From WTJY01 sp045105475 (GTDB lineage Bacteria > Chloroflexota > Anaerolineae > Promineifilales > Promineifilaceae): a stretch of 42,079 nucleotides of DNA. Both the position numbers and the translations under genes were made by a program. The notes under the pieces were generated by a model that ran no database searches, was not told where the DNA came from, and saw nothing but the letters and a program-made list of their open reading frames with translations. Shown in pieces: positions 25,609-33,483 of the stretch; the first letter of the stretch is position 1, and each line of letters begins with the position of its first letter. The stretch is from the NCBI GenBank assembly GCA_045105475.1, contig JBGCDP010000259.1:1-42079 (forward strand). Reading direction: 5' to 3'.

Positions 25609-25646
25609 TTTAGAAGCGATTAGAAAATTTTTATTCAAAGTATCAT

Positions 25647-25672
25647 GTGTGGTGAACTTGAATTTTCCACAC
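25647..25672 (+). repeat. Stem-loop upstream of atpE
   Basis: GTGTGG (25647-25652) and CCACAC (25667-25672) form a six-base stem in the 110-base atpB-atpE spacer. It lies upstream of the strong atpE ribosome site GGAGG (near 25704). It may stabilise the atpE part of the message; no T-run follows. Confidence 0.3.
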
Positions 25673-25718
25673 TTAAAAACAAAACTAAACAATAATCTCT
25701 ATCGGAGGATTCAAACTT

Positions 25719-25967
25719 ATGGATGCAGCAGCAGCAGCAGAATTAGCAACAGGTCTTAAAGCTCTTGGTGCCGGATTGGCAATGTTAGGAGCGATTGGCG
25801 CAGGTGCTGGTATTGGTATTTTGGCTAGTGGTGCCGTTCAAGGTATCGCTCGCAACCCAGATGCTAGTGGTGAAATTCAGACAAACATGATTTTGGGTAT
25901 TGCGTTTGCAGAAGCGATCGCGATTTACGCCCTTGTTGTGGCCTTGATTATCTTGTTCGTATTCTAA
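25719..25967 (+). CDS. atpE: ATP synthase Fo subunit c
   Basis: An 82-residue proteolipid with two membrane helices joined by the polar loop RNPD. Helix 1 carries a glycine ladder (AIGAGAGIGILASG), and helix 2 carries the proton-binding glutamate in AFAEAIAIYALVVALI. The residues round that glutamate lack the glutamine and serine/threonine ligands typical of sodium-coupled c subunits, so proton coupling is likely. GGAGG lies about ten bases before the ATG, the strongest ribosome site in this operon. It is flanked by hairpins on both sides, in keeping with the need for many copies per complex. Confidence 0.97.
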   Translation: MDAAAAAELATGLKALGAGLAMLGAIGAGAGIGILASGAVQGIARNPDASGEIQTNMILGIAFAEAIAIYALVVALIILFVF

Positions 25968-25998
25968 TTTTAGAATTAACTGAATTATTGTGAAGAAT

Positions 25999-26039
25999 GA
26001 TAGGTTCAACTTCTTTTTATATCTGAAAGAAAACCTGTC
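25999..26039 (+). repeat. Long stem-loop between atpE and atpF
   Basis: GATAGGTT (25999-26006) plus TTCTTT (26011-26016) pair with AAAGAA (26026-26031) plus AACCTGTC (26032-26039), 14 pairs with one wobble and a four-base bulge. No T-run follows, so it looks like a 3' stabiliser or processing site for the atpE message. Confidence 0.5.
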
Positions 26040-26061
26040 TAACTATTAAAGGATTTAAGAT

Positions 26062-26763
26062 ATGGCTGCATTAGGTATTAATCTTGGTTACTTAATCATG
26101 CAAATCGCAGGTGTCATCATTTTGATGTCTATCCTGAATGCATTTGCATATAAACCGATCCTCAATATTTTGGATCAACGTAAAGAGCGCATTGCGAAAG
26201 GATTAGAAGACTCTCGCCAAGCTGCTCAAGCTCGTGACAATGCGGACGCTGAAGCTAAAAAGATTTTAGATGAAGCCCGCGCTGAAGCTGGAAAAGTACG
26301 TTCTGAAGCTGCTACTGCGGCTGAAGAGAGTGCAAAGAAAATCGTAGCTGATGCTGGCGATGAAGCTCGTCGCATCAAAGATGCTGCGGCTGCTGACGGT
26401 GAGAAAGAACGTGACCGCGTTTTAGCTGACCTTCGTAGTCAAGTTGCTGCAATTTCAATGGCTGCTGCTAACCGTTTGGTTGGTGAAGCAATCGATGAGA
26501 AAAAACAACGTTCACTTATCTCAGACTTTTTCTCAAAAGTTCCAGATGGTGTTTCAGCTGAAGGTGGTACTGCTGTTGTAACCAGCGCATTGCCACTTAC
26601 TGATGCTGAGTTGAAGAAAGTAAAATCTTCACTTAAAGCTGACAATGTTGAAGTTAATGTAAACCCCAATATCCTTGGTGGACTTATTGTCCGCGTTGGA
26701 GACCAGGTTGTTGACAGCAGTGTCGCTACGCAAATGACAGAGATGTCTAATTCAATGAAATAG
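26062..26763 (+). CDS. atpF: ATP synthase subunit b fused to delta C-terminal domain
   Basis: A 233-residue protein. Residues 1-30 form the membrane anchor and residues about 35-160 a long charged, alanine-rich coiled helix beginning YKPILNILDQRKERI, both typical of subunit b. From about residue 170 the sequence TAVVTSALPLTDAELKKV, then NPNILGGLIVRVGDQVVDSS, matches the C-terminal part of the delta (OSCP) subunit. The helical N-terminal domain of delta, which normally binds alpha, is absent. The protein would therefore join b and the end of delta in one peripheral stalk chain. GGATTT precedes the ATG. It is the last gene before a strong terminator, so alpha, gamma, beta and epsilon must be elsewhere. 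Confidence 0.88.
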   Translation: MAALGINLGYLIMQIAGVIILMSILNAFAYKPILNILDQRKERIAKGLEDSRQAAQARDNADAEAKKILDEARAEAGKVRSEAATAAEESAKKIVADAGDEARRIKDAAAADGEKERDRVLADLRSQVAAISMAAANRLVGEAIDEKKQRSLISDFFSKVPDGVSAEGGTAVVTSALPLTDAELKKVKSSLKADNVEVNVNPNILGGLIVRVGDQVVDSSVATQMTEMSNSMK

Positions 26764-26793
26764 ACTTACCTCTGCATACGCAAAGTTAAAAAC

Positions 26794-26825
26794 AAAAGGC
26801 CAGAGTTATCTCTGGCCTTTTTTGT
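26794..26825 (+). terminator. Strong intrinsic terminator after atpF
   Basis: A perfect eight-base stem, GGCCAGAG and CTCTGGCC, with a TTAT loop is followed by six T's and preceded by four A's that can extend the stem. It can act on both strands, ending the atp operon and the convergent AIM24-family gene. Confidence 0.92.
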
Positions 26826-26854
26826 TTTTAATATAATGTTGGTCCGGTTGAGAA

Positions 26855-27535
26855 CTATCTTTTTGAAGGGAGGTATCCTGCTAGTTTAGCTGCCAGATTT
26901 GAAAGCGGTAGGCTTTGAAGCCATACTCGGCCGGGGCCGGTTAGTGTCGCTAAAAATAGCCCTTCTCCACTGAATAGAACATTTTTGACACCCGTGACTC
27001 GGGAAATGTCATAGCTAATTGTTGGCTCATACATCGCAATATGCCCAGGATCAACCTTTAGGGTTTGCCCTTCTGCAAGTTCATAAGAGCGAACGTCTCC
27101 CGCGATTTCGACAAAAGCGGTTCCTGGCCCTGTGAGCTTTTGCAAGATAAACCCCTCGCCTCCAAAAATACCTGCCCCTAACTTTTTTCGAAAATGTACC
27201 TCAAGCTTGACTGATTTTTCAGCAACCATGAAGGCATCCTTTTGGCAAATACGACTTTCGTTTGCACCTAATTTCACTGGAATAATGCTACCGGGAGATT
27301 CGGGCGTAAACGTAATCAATGCTCTCGTTCCATTACAGGTATAGGTCGTTAGAAACATCGATTCGCCAGCCAAACTACGAGCAAATCCTTTGAGCAGGCC
27401 ACCGTTTGTGCTCGTTTCCATGCCGATATTTCCGGTCATCCAAGCCATGCCGCCTGATTCAGTATAAACTGATTCGCCACTGTCGAGGATTAGGTCAACG
27501 GTTTGCAATGTTGTTCCATGAATTTTGTATTCCAT
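26855..27535 (-). CDS. AIM24 family protein
   Basis: A 226-residue protein of the AIM24 / TIGR00266 family, a beta-rich, trimer-forming fold found in many bacteria and in mitochondria, with no firmly assigned bacterial reaction. Family sequence includes SGGMAWMTGNI, GGEGFILQKLTGPGTAFVE and FSGEGLFLATLTGPGRVWLQS. The repeated LTGPG in the two halves reflects the duplicated beta-sandwich. There is no signal peptide or membrane segment. The ATG at 27535 has GGAG about 11 bases upstream. It is divergent from the phosphatase-like gene and convergent with atpF across the terminator, so it is an independent unit. Confidence 0.88.
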   Translation of the reverse strand: MEYKIHGTTLQTVDLILDSGESVYTESGGMAWMTGNIGMETSTNGGLLKGFARSLAGESMFLTTYTCNGTRALITFTPESPGSIIPVKLGANESRICQKDAFMVAEKSVKLEVHFRKKLGAGIFGGEGFILQKLTGPGTAFVEIAGDVRSYELAEGQTLKVDPGHIAMYEPTISYDISRVTGVKNVLFSGEGLFLATLTGPGRVWLQSLPLSNLAAKLAGYLPSKR

Positions 27536-27557
27536 GTGCTAAAAATTCTCCGAATGA

Positions 27558-27585
27558 TTGCTTGATTTGATAAAATGATTATACC
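27558..27585 (+). promoter_or_regulatory. Candidate promoter for lipid gene cluster
   Basis: TTGCTT (27558-27563) and TATACC (27580-27585), 16 bases apart, lie about 50 bases before the ATG at 27637. Both are partial matches to the sigma-70 consensus. Confidence 0.35.
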
Positions 27586-27636
27586 AATGAAATTCAACAG
27601 CGTTGTTAAATTTTGAAGAATAAGGACTAGTGTCAC

Positions 27637-28890
27637 ATGCCAAATTGGAAAGAGAAGTTGATTTACCCAGATTATGGGTTTGGAAAAACTGCTGGGAGCA
27701 CAATTGCAAATATCGGACCATCGATTGCAAATTTGCTAGACTTGCCATTTGAAGGGTTGCCACCTTTGCCAGATGCTTGTTATCGGCCGTTGTTAGAAAA
27801 AGGGCCGGTTGAGCGTGTTGTCTTTATCTTAATAGATGCGATGGGGCAGAACCTGATCGATGACCATGTGCAGATTCAGGAGATGGCTAAGCGAGCTGTT
27901 GTTAAGGAGACGATCACCTCAGTTTTTCCATCGACAACTGTTAATGCACTTTCATCAATTTGGACCGGCCACGCTCCTGGACAGCACGGATTAGTTGGAC
28001 TGCGCCTGTTGGACCCTGACTTTAATGCGGTCAACATGATGATTAACTTGCATCCACTCTATCTACCAAAGCGTGATGCCATGGTAGATGCTGGGTTCGA
28101 GCCGGAACAGTTTTTAGCTGCACCTGGGATCGCAGAGCAATACGCGGTTGCTGGTGTCCCGACTATCGATATAAAAGGGCGAGAGATTATTAATTCAGCT
28201 TTGAGCCGCATGCATGGCCGTGGGGTCGCAGAAAAGATCGGTTCAGTTTCCTTCCCAGAGATGATGTGGCAGATTAAGGATAAGCTCGAAAAACAGAGCG
28301 GACCTTTAGTAACGATGGCCTACTGGCCCCATGTTGATACATTAAGCCATCTGTACGGACCTGATCATCCCGCTGTTAAAGCTGAAATGCTCTCGTGCTG
28401 GCGTGAGATCAAGCAAACGCTACTTGATGGACTATCGCCAGCTGCTCGTAAGGGCACCGTGGTTTTATTAGCCGCTGACCATGGGCAAATTCGCCTGACA
28501 CCCGAAAAACATATTCGCCTAAGTGATTATCCAGAAATCAATAATAGATTAATTTTAAATGGGGCTGGTGGAAATCGTATCCCTTACTGGTACATTCAAC
28601 AAGGTGAAGCTGAGGCTGTGGGTGAGTTGGTTCGTGATCAACTGGGTGATCGTGTATTAGCAATGACGCGTCAAGAAATGATTGATAGTGGCTGGTATGG
28701 AGAAGCACCATTTATGGATAAGTTTGCTCGCAGGCTAGGAGACATTAATTTATTGATGGAAGATGGTTTGCTTATGGTTGATCCATCCAACGATAATATT
28801 GCACGATTTTTGCGGGCAGGTTCTCATGGGGGGTTGTCTCCTGATGAAATGCAGGTTCCATTTTGGGGTTTTAGACTGGATGAGTTGTAG
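27637..28890 (+). CDS. Alkaline phosphatase superfamily phosphodiesterase
   Basis: A 417-residue member of the type I phosphodiesterase / nucleotide pyrophosphatase group of the alkaline phosphatase superfamily. Metal ligands and nucleophile are visible: Asp67 in FILIDAMG, Thr100/Thr101 in SVFPSTTVNAL followed by TGHAPGQHG, Asp and His in YWPHVDTLSHLYGP, Asp-His in LLAADHGQ, and a final SHGG. No signal peptide is apparent, so it may act in the cytoplasm. The substrate is unknown. The next two genes handle CDP-alcohol lipids and lipoprotein-type acyl transfer, so a phosphoester of lipid synthesis or turnover is reasonable. The ATG follows AAGGAC at a suitable distance. Confidence 0.88.
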   Translation: MPNWKEKLIYPDYGFGKTAGSTIANIGPSIANLLDLPFEGLPPLPDACYRPLLEKGPVERVVFILIDAMGQNLIDDHVQIQEMAKRAVVKETITSVFPSTTVNALSSIWTGHAPGQHGLVGLRLLDPDFNAVNMMINLHPLYLPKRDAMVDAGFEPEQFLAAPGIAEQYAVAGVPTIDIKGREIINSALSRMHGRGVAEKIGSVSFPEMMWQIKDKLEKQSGPLVTMAYWPHVDTLSHLYGPDHPAVKAEMLSCWREIKQTLLDGLSPAARKGTVVLLAADHGQIRLTPEKHIRLSDYPEINNRLILNGAGGNRIPYWYIQQGEAEAVGELVRDQLGDRVLAMTRQEMIDSGWYGEAPFMDKFARRLGDINLLMEDGLLMVDPSNDNIARFLRAGSHGGLSPDEMQVPFWGFRLDEL

Positions 28891-28910
28891 TTTTAGGGGT
28901 ATAGAAGAAC

Positions 28911-29543
28911 GTGCAAGTGAACGACAAAAAAGACAAATTTGATTTTACACAGTGGGCCCGGGATGTTATGGACCCGATATTTGACCCACTGTTGAGCCTT
29001 TTTGTGATTTTAAGGATTACGCCTAACATGCTAACGGTGGCTGGAACTTTAGGCCATTTTGTTGCTGTTTGGTTTTTGAGTCAAGGCAGAATAACAGCGG
29101 CCGGAATTGCTTTGATTTTACTTGCGCCACTTGATGCGATGGATGGGGCCTTGGCTCGAAAAATGAATCAGCCTTACAGCCCGTTTGGTGCTTTCCTTGA
29201 CTCAACCCTTGATCGAGTCTCTGAGATCATTTTGTTTGGTGGAATCATTTACTATTACTACCTGGTTGATAATCCCACAATGATGATTGTCGCTTTCACC
29301 GGTATTGGTGGATCGTTTATGGTGAGTTACGCACGCGCAAAGGCTGAAACATTAAATTTAGACGGTAAAGTAGGTTTTTTCGGCCGCCTGGAACGTTATC
29401 TGGTTATTGTCAATTTGATGATTTTGGGCCAATTGACCTTAGCGATGTGGATTGTTGCTGTGCTTTCATGGATCACGGCTGGACAGCGTTTCTATAGTGT
29501 GTATCGTCAATTAATGGGTAAAGCCAATGAGGATAACTCTTGA
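28911..29543 (+). CDS. CDP-alcohol phosphatidyltransferase
   Basis: A 210-residue membrane enzyme that transfers a phosphatidyl-type group from a CDP-activated lipid to an alcohol. The full motif is present: Asp75, Asp78-Gly79, Ala82-Arg83, Gly93, Asp97 and Asp101, within LDAMDGALAR and GAFLDSTLDRVSE. GAFLDSTLDR is especially like the phosphatidylinositol-phosphate / archaetidylinositol-phosphate synthase branch, so an inositol phosphate acceptor is a fair guess but not proved. Four or more membrane helices surround the site. The start is GTG 28911; a second GTG two codons later is also possible. It lies 20 bases after the phosphodiesterase and overlaps the next gene by four bases, so the three genes form one operon. 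Confidence 0.92.
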   Translation: MQVNDKKDKFDFTQWARDVMDPIFDPLLSLFVILRITPNMLTVAGTLGHFVAVWFLSQGRITAAGIALILLAPLDAMDGALARKMNQPYSPFGAFLDSTLDRVSEIILFGGIIYYYYLVDNPTMMIVAFTGIGGSFMVSYARAKAETLNLDGKVGFFGRLERYLVIVNLMILGQLTLAMWIVAVLSWITAGQRFYSVYRQLMGKANEDNS

Positions 29544-30436
29544 ATGAATCGCTTTTTTGCCGAATAAATCGATGGTTGCTTTTCTTGGCTGTTTTTGGGG
29601 CAACTGGTGCGGGATTCGTTGCCTATGCCTCAAATATAATAACTTCGGCTGTCATTGATCCGATCTGGTTCAGTCCATTTGAGCTTTTTCCAATTTATTG
29701 GTATGGGTTAATCGTATTGGCATCAATTGGTATCGGGTTCTGGGCTGCAGGGGCTCGGCCGGTTTTTGATGATGACTTTTCAGGTCAGTTGATTTGGCGT
29801 TATATCATTTCAATCGTCTTAGGTGGAATGATTGGAGCCCGTTTGTTTGATGTAGTTTTTCTTTCGCCAATTGCTATTTCACAGGGAGTGTTAGCCACTA
29901 GTGATTATCTAAACAATTCTGCTTTCCTGTTTGATTTTAGTTGGGGAGGCCTTAATGTTTGGGGTGCTTTATTTGGTGGTTCACTGGTTTTGTTTTGGTT
30001 TTGTTGGCGGACAAAAATAGCTCATGGTCCAGTCTTTTTGAAAGCGGTTGCTGGCGTTCTTATCGGATTAAGTTTGGTGCAATGGGGACATTTTATAAAC
30101 CAAGAGCTTTATGGCTTTCCATGGGATGGAGTGGGGGCAATCTACATTGAGCCGATTCACCGTTTAGAAGTCTACGCAAATATCGAGCGGTTTGTACCAT
30201 TGTTTTTGTTTGCGTCTGTCTGGTATCTTGCTGGGGGATTGTGGCTCTTTTTCGGCCGACGTTGGCGGCGATCTGAAATTGATCAGTTTGATGGAACAAT
30301 GGTTGGCTTGATTTGGTTTATTGTTGGTCGGTTAACGATTGAATTGGCCACACCTAACAGCCTGTTTAATTGGCTTCCAGCCTCAATTTTGCTGACTATA
30401 ATTTTGATTACGGTCTTGCGGCGAAAAACAAGCTAA
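29540..30436 (+). CDS. Divergent Lgt-like (prolipoprotein diacylglyceryl transferase) protein
   Basis: A 298-residue polytopic protein with the overall plan of Lgt, the inner-membrane enzyme that moves diacylglycerol onto prolipoprotein cysteines. The signature region reads QWGHFINQELYG from Gln181, where functional Lgt has R-x-G-N-F-x-N-x-E. The usual arginine is Gln181 and the asparagine is His184. The normally conserved histidine of the FHGG motif is also lost (NVWGALFGG). A later Arg264...Glu268 pair (GRLTIEL) is kept. It may therefore be a related transferase with a changed donor or acceptor, or inactive. The start is TTG, seven bases after GAGGA and overlapping the previous stop (TTGA), which indicates translational coupling. 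Confidence 0.75.
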   Translation: MNESLFCRINRWLLFLAVFGATGAGFVAYASNIITSAVIDPIWFSPFELFPIYWYGLIVLASIGIGFWAAGARPVFDDDFSGQLIWRYIISIVLGGMIGARLFDVVFLSPIAISQGVLATSDYLNNSAFLFDFSWGGLNVWGALFGGSLVLFWFCWRTKIAHGPVFLKAVAGVLIGLSLVQWGHFINQELYGFPWDGVGAIYIEPIHRLEVYANIERFVPLFLFASVWYLAGGLWLFFGRRWRRSEIDQFDGTMVGLIWFIVGRLTIELATPNSLFNWLPASILLTIILITVLRRKTS

Positions 30437-30509
30437 TCTTTAACGAAATATAGACTGGAGCATGTGTAAGAGCCGTGCTTATCAAACTTCCCGTAGAAGG
30501 TAAATTTAA

Positions 30510-31439
30510 ATGATTGAAACAATAGATTTGGTCAAGCGATATGAAGATTTCGAGGCGGTAAAAGGCATATCATTTTCTGTCAAAGAAGGTGAGCTGTTGG
30601 CCCTGCTGGGGCCAAATGGTGCAGGCAAAACTTCAACGATTCGAATGATAAGTTCAATCTTGGCACCGACATCTGGCCATGTTTTGGTCAACGGCCATGA
30701 TACGGTAGCTGCAGCTGATGATGTACGTCGATCTATTGGGATGATCACAGAACAGCCCGGACTTTATGAACGGATGACCGGGATGGAGTATCTGCTGTTT
30801 TACGGCCGACTTTACGGCTTAAAAGATAATTCTATTCGTGAACGTGGCGATCGCTTATTCAGGCGCTTTGGAATGGATGAGGCGATTGATCGCCGTTTGG
30901 GGGGGTTTTCTAAAGGGATGAAGCAGAAAGTCGGGCTTATTCGAGCGATGTTGCACAATCCACCCGTTTTGCTACTTGATGAACCTACCTCTGCAATGGA
31001 CCCACACAGTGCACGTCAGGTTCGTGAAGCGATTCAAGAGCTGGGTCAAGACAACAGGGCAATCATCTTAACAACCCATAATTTAAATGAAGCGGAACGT
31101 TTAGCTGATCGGATTGCGATCATTACGGATGGGGAGATTATTGCTCAAGGGACGGCCGATGAACTGCGGCGACAACTTTCTGGTGATCGTTTAATGGAGA
31201 TTGAATGTGATCGTACGTTGCGATTTACTCTGGAAGAGGTCGAGCAAGCTTTTCCTGAATTGACTTTTGATACGATTGACGGCTGCAAAATGAGATATCG
31301 ATCCAATAGCCCGGCTGAGCATAATCCTAATATTGTCCGGTTTTTGGCAGGCCAAGGAATAGGGACCGTCATGCTAAATGAAATCACCCCATCGCTTGAA
31401 GAAATTTACCTAAGCATTGTTAAAGACAATCAAAGCTAG
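30510..31439 (+). CDS. ABC transporter ATP-binding protein
   Basis: A 309-residue cytoplasmic ATPase of the ABC-2 exporter type (NatA/CcmA-like). Walker A is GPNGAGKT (residues 34-41), the signature loop is FSKGM (133-137, a common variant of LSGGQ), Walker B is VLLLDE (153-158), and the switch histidine is His190 in TTHNLNEAERLAD. Residues beyond about 220 form the extra C-terminal domain common in this group. GAAGG sits upstream of the ATG. The permease gene follows after 26 bases and is clearly its partner. The cargo is not shown by the sequence. Confidence 0.95.
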   Translation: MIETIDLVKRYEDFEAVKGISFSVKEGELLALLGPNGAGKTSTIRMISSILAPTSGHVLVNGHDTVAAADDVRRSIGMITEQPGLYERMTGMEYLLFYGRLYGLKDNSIRERGDRLFRRFGMDEAIDRRLGGFSKGMKQKVGLIRAMLHNPPVLLLDEPTSAMDPHSARQVREAIQELGQDNRAIILTTHNLNEAERLADRIAIITDGEIIAQGTADELRRQLSGDRLMEIECDRTLRFTLEEVEQAFPELTFDTIDGCKMRYRSNSPAEHNPNIVRFLAGQGIGTVMLNEITPSLEEIYLSIVKDNQS

Positions 31440-31465
31440 GCAGCATACTGCTACACATTAAAACT

Positions 31466-32920
31466 ATGATTTCAGATATTAAACGTTCACCTGATTTATT
31501 AAATTCTATGCGCTTAGCCCTCGTTGTTGCTCGGCGTGAAGTGAAAGATACCTTGCGTGACTGGCGTATTATTTTACCAATCGCAGGGTTAACCCTCTTT
31601 TTTCCAGGAATAATGATTATCGTAGCCCGTTGGCTATCCGGTCTCGTTGATAATTACAGTGCAACATTATTAAGCGATCGGTCGCTACCGATTTTGCTTT
31701 TAGTAGTGGGGTTCTTCCCAACTTCATTTTCCCTGGTTATTGCGTTAGAGGCATTTGTAGGTGAGAAAGAGCGTAAAAGCCTTGAACCCCTTTTAGCAAC
31801 TCCGCTAACCAACTATCAACTGTTTGTCGGTAAGCTCATGGCGGCCGTTTTGCCACCCGTCATGGCCAGTTATGTCGGCATCGCATTTTACGCGCTTGGC
31901 GTAACGTTTGTTGTTGGGCCGATGGATCCCGATGCGATTATTTTGGCGGTGGCACTTACCACCATCCAAGCTTTTTTGATGGTTTCCGCTTCCGTTGTGA
32001 TTTCAAGCCAAGCGACAAGTACCCGAGCCGCTAATATGCTGGCGAGCTTTATTATCGTGCCGATGTCTATCTTGCTCCAAGTAGAAGGCTATTTTATGGC
32101 TTTTCAAAACTATAGCATCTTGTGGATGATTCTGGCGGCCGTTATCGTCTTGGCAGTGATCTTTATCCGTATTGGAATTCAAACATTTGATCGGGAAAGC
32201 CTGCTTGGGAGTAACATCGATTTTTTGAGTGTACGTTGGATTCCCCGATTCTTTGCAAAGCGGTTCCTCGGCCGAGATATGGGTAGGGAGCAAACCGGCA
32301 TTGCGGGCTGGTATCGGCAAAATTGGGGAGTGATCAAAGAGTTGAGAACACCGATGGCCGTTTTGTTAGGTATGTTCGTGCTCGCCTGTGTGGCGGGGGT
32401 CATTGCAGCCGGCTTGTATCAACTGCCACACGATTACCTGCTTGGCCTTCGTAGCACAGAGACGCAGGCCAACATCGGCATCATGCGACAGATGTTTGGC
32501 GAATTGCCGCTGTTTATCTTTAGGCATAATATGCAAGCGATTTTGATTTTGGTTATTTTAGGGACGTTTACCTTTGGGGTTTCGTCGGTGCTGATTTATA
32601 TGTTGCCATGGGCCATTATCGCTTTTATTACCACTCAGTTTGCGATGGTGGGAGAAAACCCGGCCGTTTTTTTGGGAGCAACGGTGTTGCCACATGCATG
32701 GGTAGAACTCCCGATTTTGCTACTGGTGACGGCCGCCGCCCTGCGCTGGCAAGCTTCAGTGATTGCCCCCACGGGTCAACGTTCGCTTAGTGAGCTTTGG
32801 GTGCAACATGCGGCCGATTTTAGCCGCATTATGGTTGGTTATGGCATCCCACTGTTCTTTGTAGCCGCTTTGCTCGAGTCATTTGTCACCCCGATAGTGA
32901 TTGGCTGGGTATATGGTTAA
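31466..32920 (+). CDS. ABC-2 permease with SpoIIM-like C-terminal half
   Basis: A 484-residue membrane protein. Residues 1 to about 250 look like an ABC-2 permease: a cytoplasmic start (ARREVKDTLRDWR), then six hydrophobic helices with GEKERKSLEPLLATPL, the coupling-helix motif of this family. From about residue 285 the character changes. FRHNMQAILILVILG, LPHAWVELPILLL and LLESFVTPIVIGW match the SpoIIM / DUF95 domain, whose hallmarks are an N-terminal N residue, PHGxxE and a final acidic TP motif. The fusion is encoded without a break. SpoIIM domains occur in membrane complexes of sporulation and in unrelated bacteria, so no sporulation role is implied. It forms a transporter with the preceding ATPase. 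Confidence 0.85.
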   Translation: MISDIKRSPDLLNSMRLALVVARREVKDTLRDWRIILPIAGLTLFFPGIMIIVARWLSGLVDNYSATLLSDRSLPILLLVVGFFPTSFSLVIALEAFVGEKERKSLEPLLATPLTNYQLFVGKLMAAVLPPVMASYVGIAFYALGVTFVVGPMDPDAIILAVALTTIQAFLMVSASVVISSQATSTRAANMLASFIIVPMSILLQVEGYFMAFQNYSILWMILAAVIVLAVIFIRIGIQTFDRESLLGSNIDFLSVRWIPRFFAKRFLGRDMGREQTGIAGWYRQNWGVIKELRTPMAVLLGMFVLACVAGVIAAGLYQLPHDYLLGLRSTETQANIGIMRQMFGELPLFIFRHNMQAILILVILGTFTFGVSSVLIYMLPWAIIAFITTQFAMVGENPAVFLGATVLPHAWVELPILLLVTAAALRWQASVIAPTGQRSLSELWVQHAADFSRIMVGYGIPLFFVAALLESFVTPIVIGWVYG

Positions 32921-32931
32921 GCTGTGATACA

Positions 32932-32963
32932 CGTGGTGCGAGGGTAATAATCACCGCACCACG
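32932..32963. terminator. Hairpin between convergent genes
   Basis: CGTGGTGCG (32932-32940) and CGCACCACG (32955-32963) form a perfect nine-base stem with a 14-base loop in the 49-base gap between convergent genes. The T-run is short (ATTAATTT on the plus side), so it is a probable bidirectional terminator of moderate strength. Confidence 0.6.
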
Positions 32964-32969
32964 ATTAAT

Positions 32970-33473
32970 TTAACTCCACCCCAACACATTTAGAATCCAC
33001 TCCAACGCGCCTAAAATCAAAATGTAGCGCCACCCTTTGCCTACAAACGTCCATGCCAAAAACTTCGGCATACGCATATTTGTGGCTCCGGCTGCCAAGC
33101 AAATCGGATCGCCGATTATCGGCAAGCCCGCTAAGAGCAGTGCTGGAGCACCCCACCTTTTAAACCACTCTTCAGCTTTCTCCAAGCGTTCTTTTTTGAC
33201 TTTGTAACGCTGAACAACAAAGTCCGTCCCTTTAACCCCTAGCCAGTACATTGTCAAAGCCCCCGCTAAATTGCCAAATGTGGCAACGAAGCCAACGATC
33301 CATGGGTTAAACCCTAAGGGTGGCATGGCGATCACGAGAACTTCATTTGAGAATGGCACAATTGAGGCGGCTACGGCTGAAACGATAAACAGGCCGATGT
33401 AACCAAATTGGAGGATGAGCTGGTCAGTAATCAAAGGTGTGTGGGGTAGACTTTCAGGTTTTTGAAACCTCAA
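32970..33473 (-). CDS. YqaA/DedA-like (VTT domain) membrane protein
   Basis: A small membrane protein of up to 167 residues in the SNARE-associated / VTT family, closest in pattern to YqaA. The sequence FGYIGLFIVSAVAASIVPFSNEVL matches the family start, with an acidic residue in the re-entrant region. FGNLAGALTMYWLGVKG and RWGAPALLLAGLPIIGDP follow the usual order. DedA-family members influence proton-driven transport and lipid-carrier flipping. No ATG is available; TTG at 33473 or TTG at 33434 are candidates and neither has a clear ribosome site. It lies ten bases after the glycosyltransferase gene, so it is likely translated from the same message. Confidence 0.8.
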   Translation of the reverse strand: MRFQKPESLPHTPLITDQLILQFGYIGLFIVSAVAASIVPFSNEVLVIAMPPLGFNPWIVGFVATFGNLAGALTMYWLGVKGTDFVVQRYKVKKERLEKAEEWFKRWGAPALLLAGLPIIGDPICLAAGATNMRMPKFLAWTFVGKGWRYILILGALEWILNVLGWS

Positions 33474-33483
33474 AGTTCGTCTA

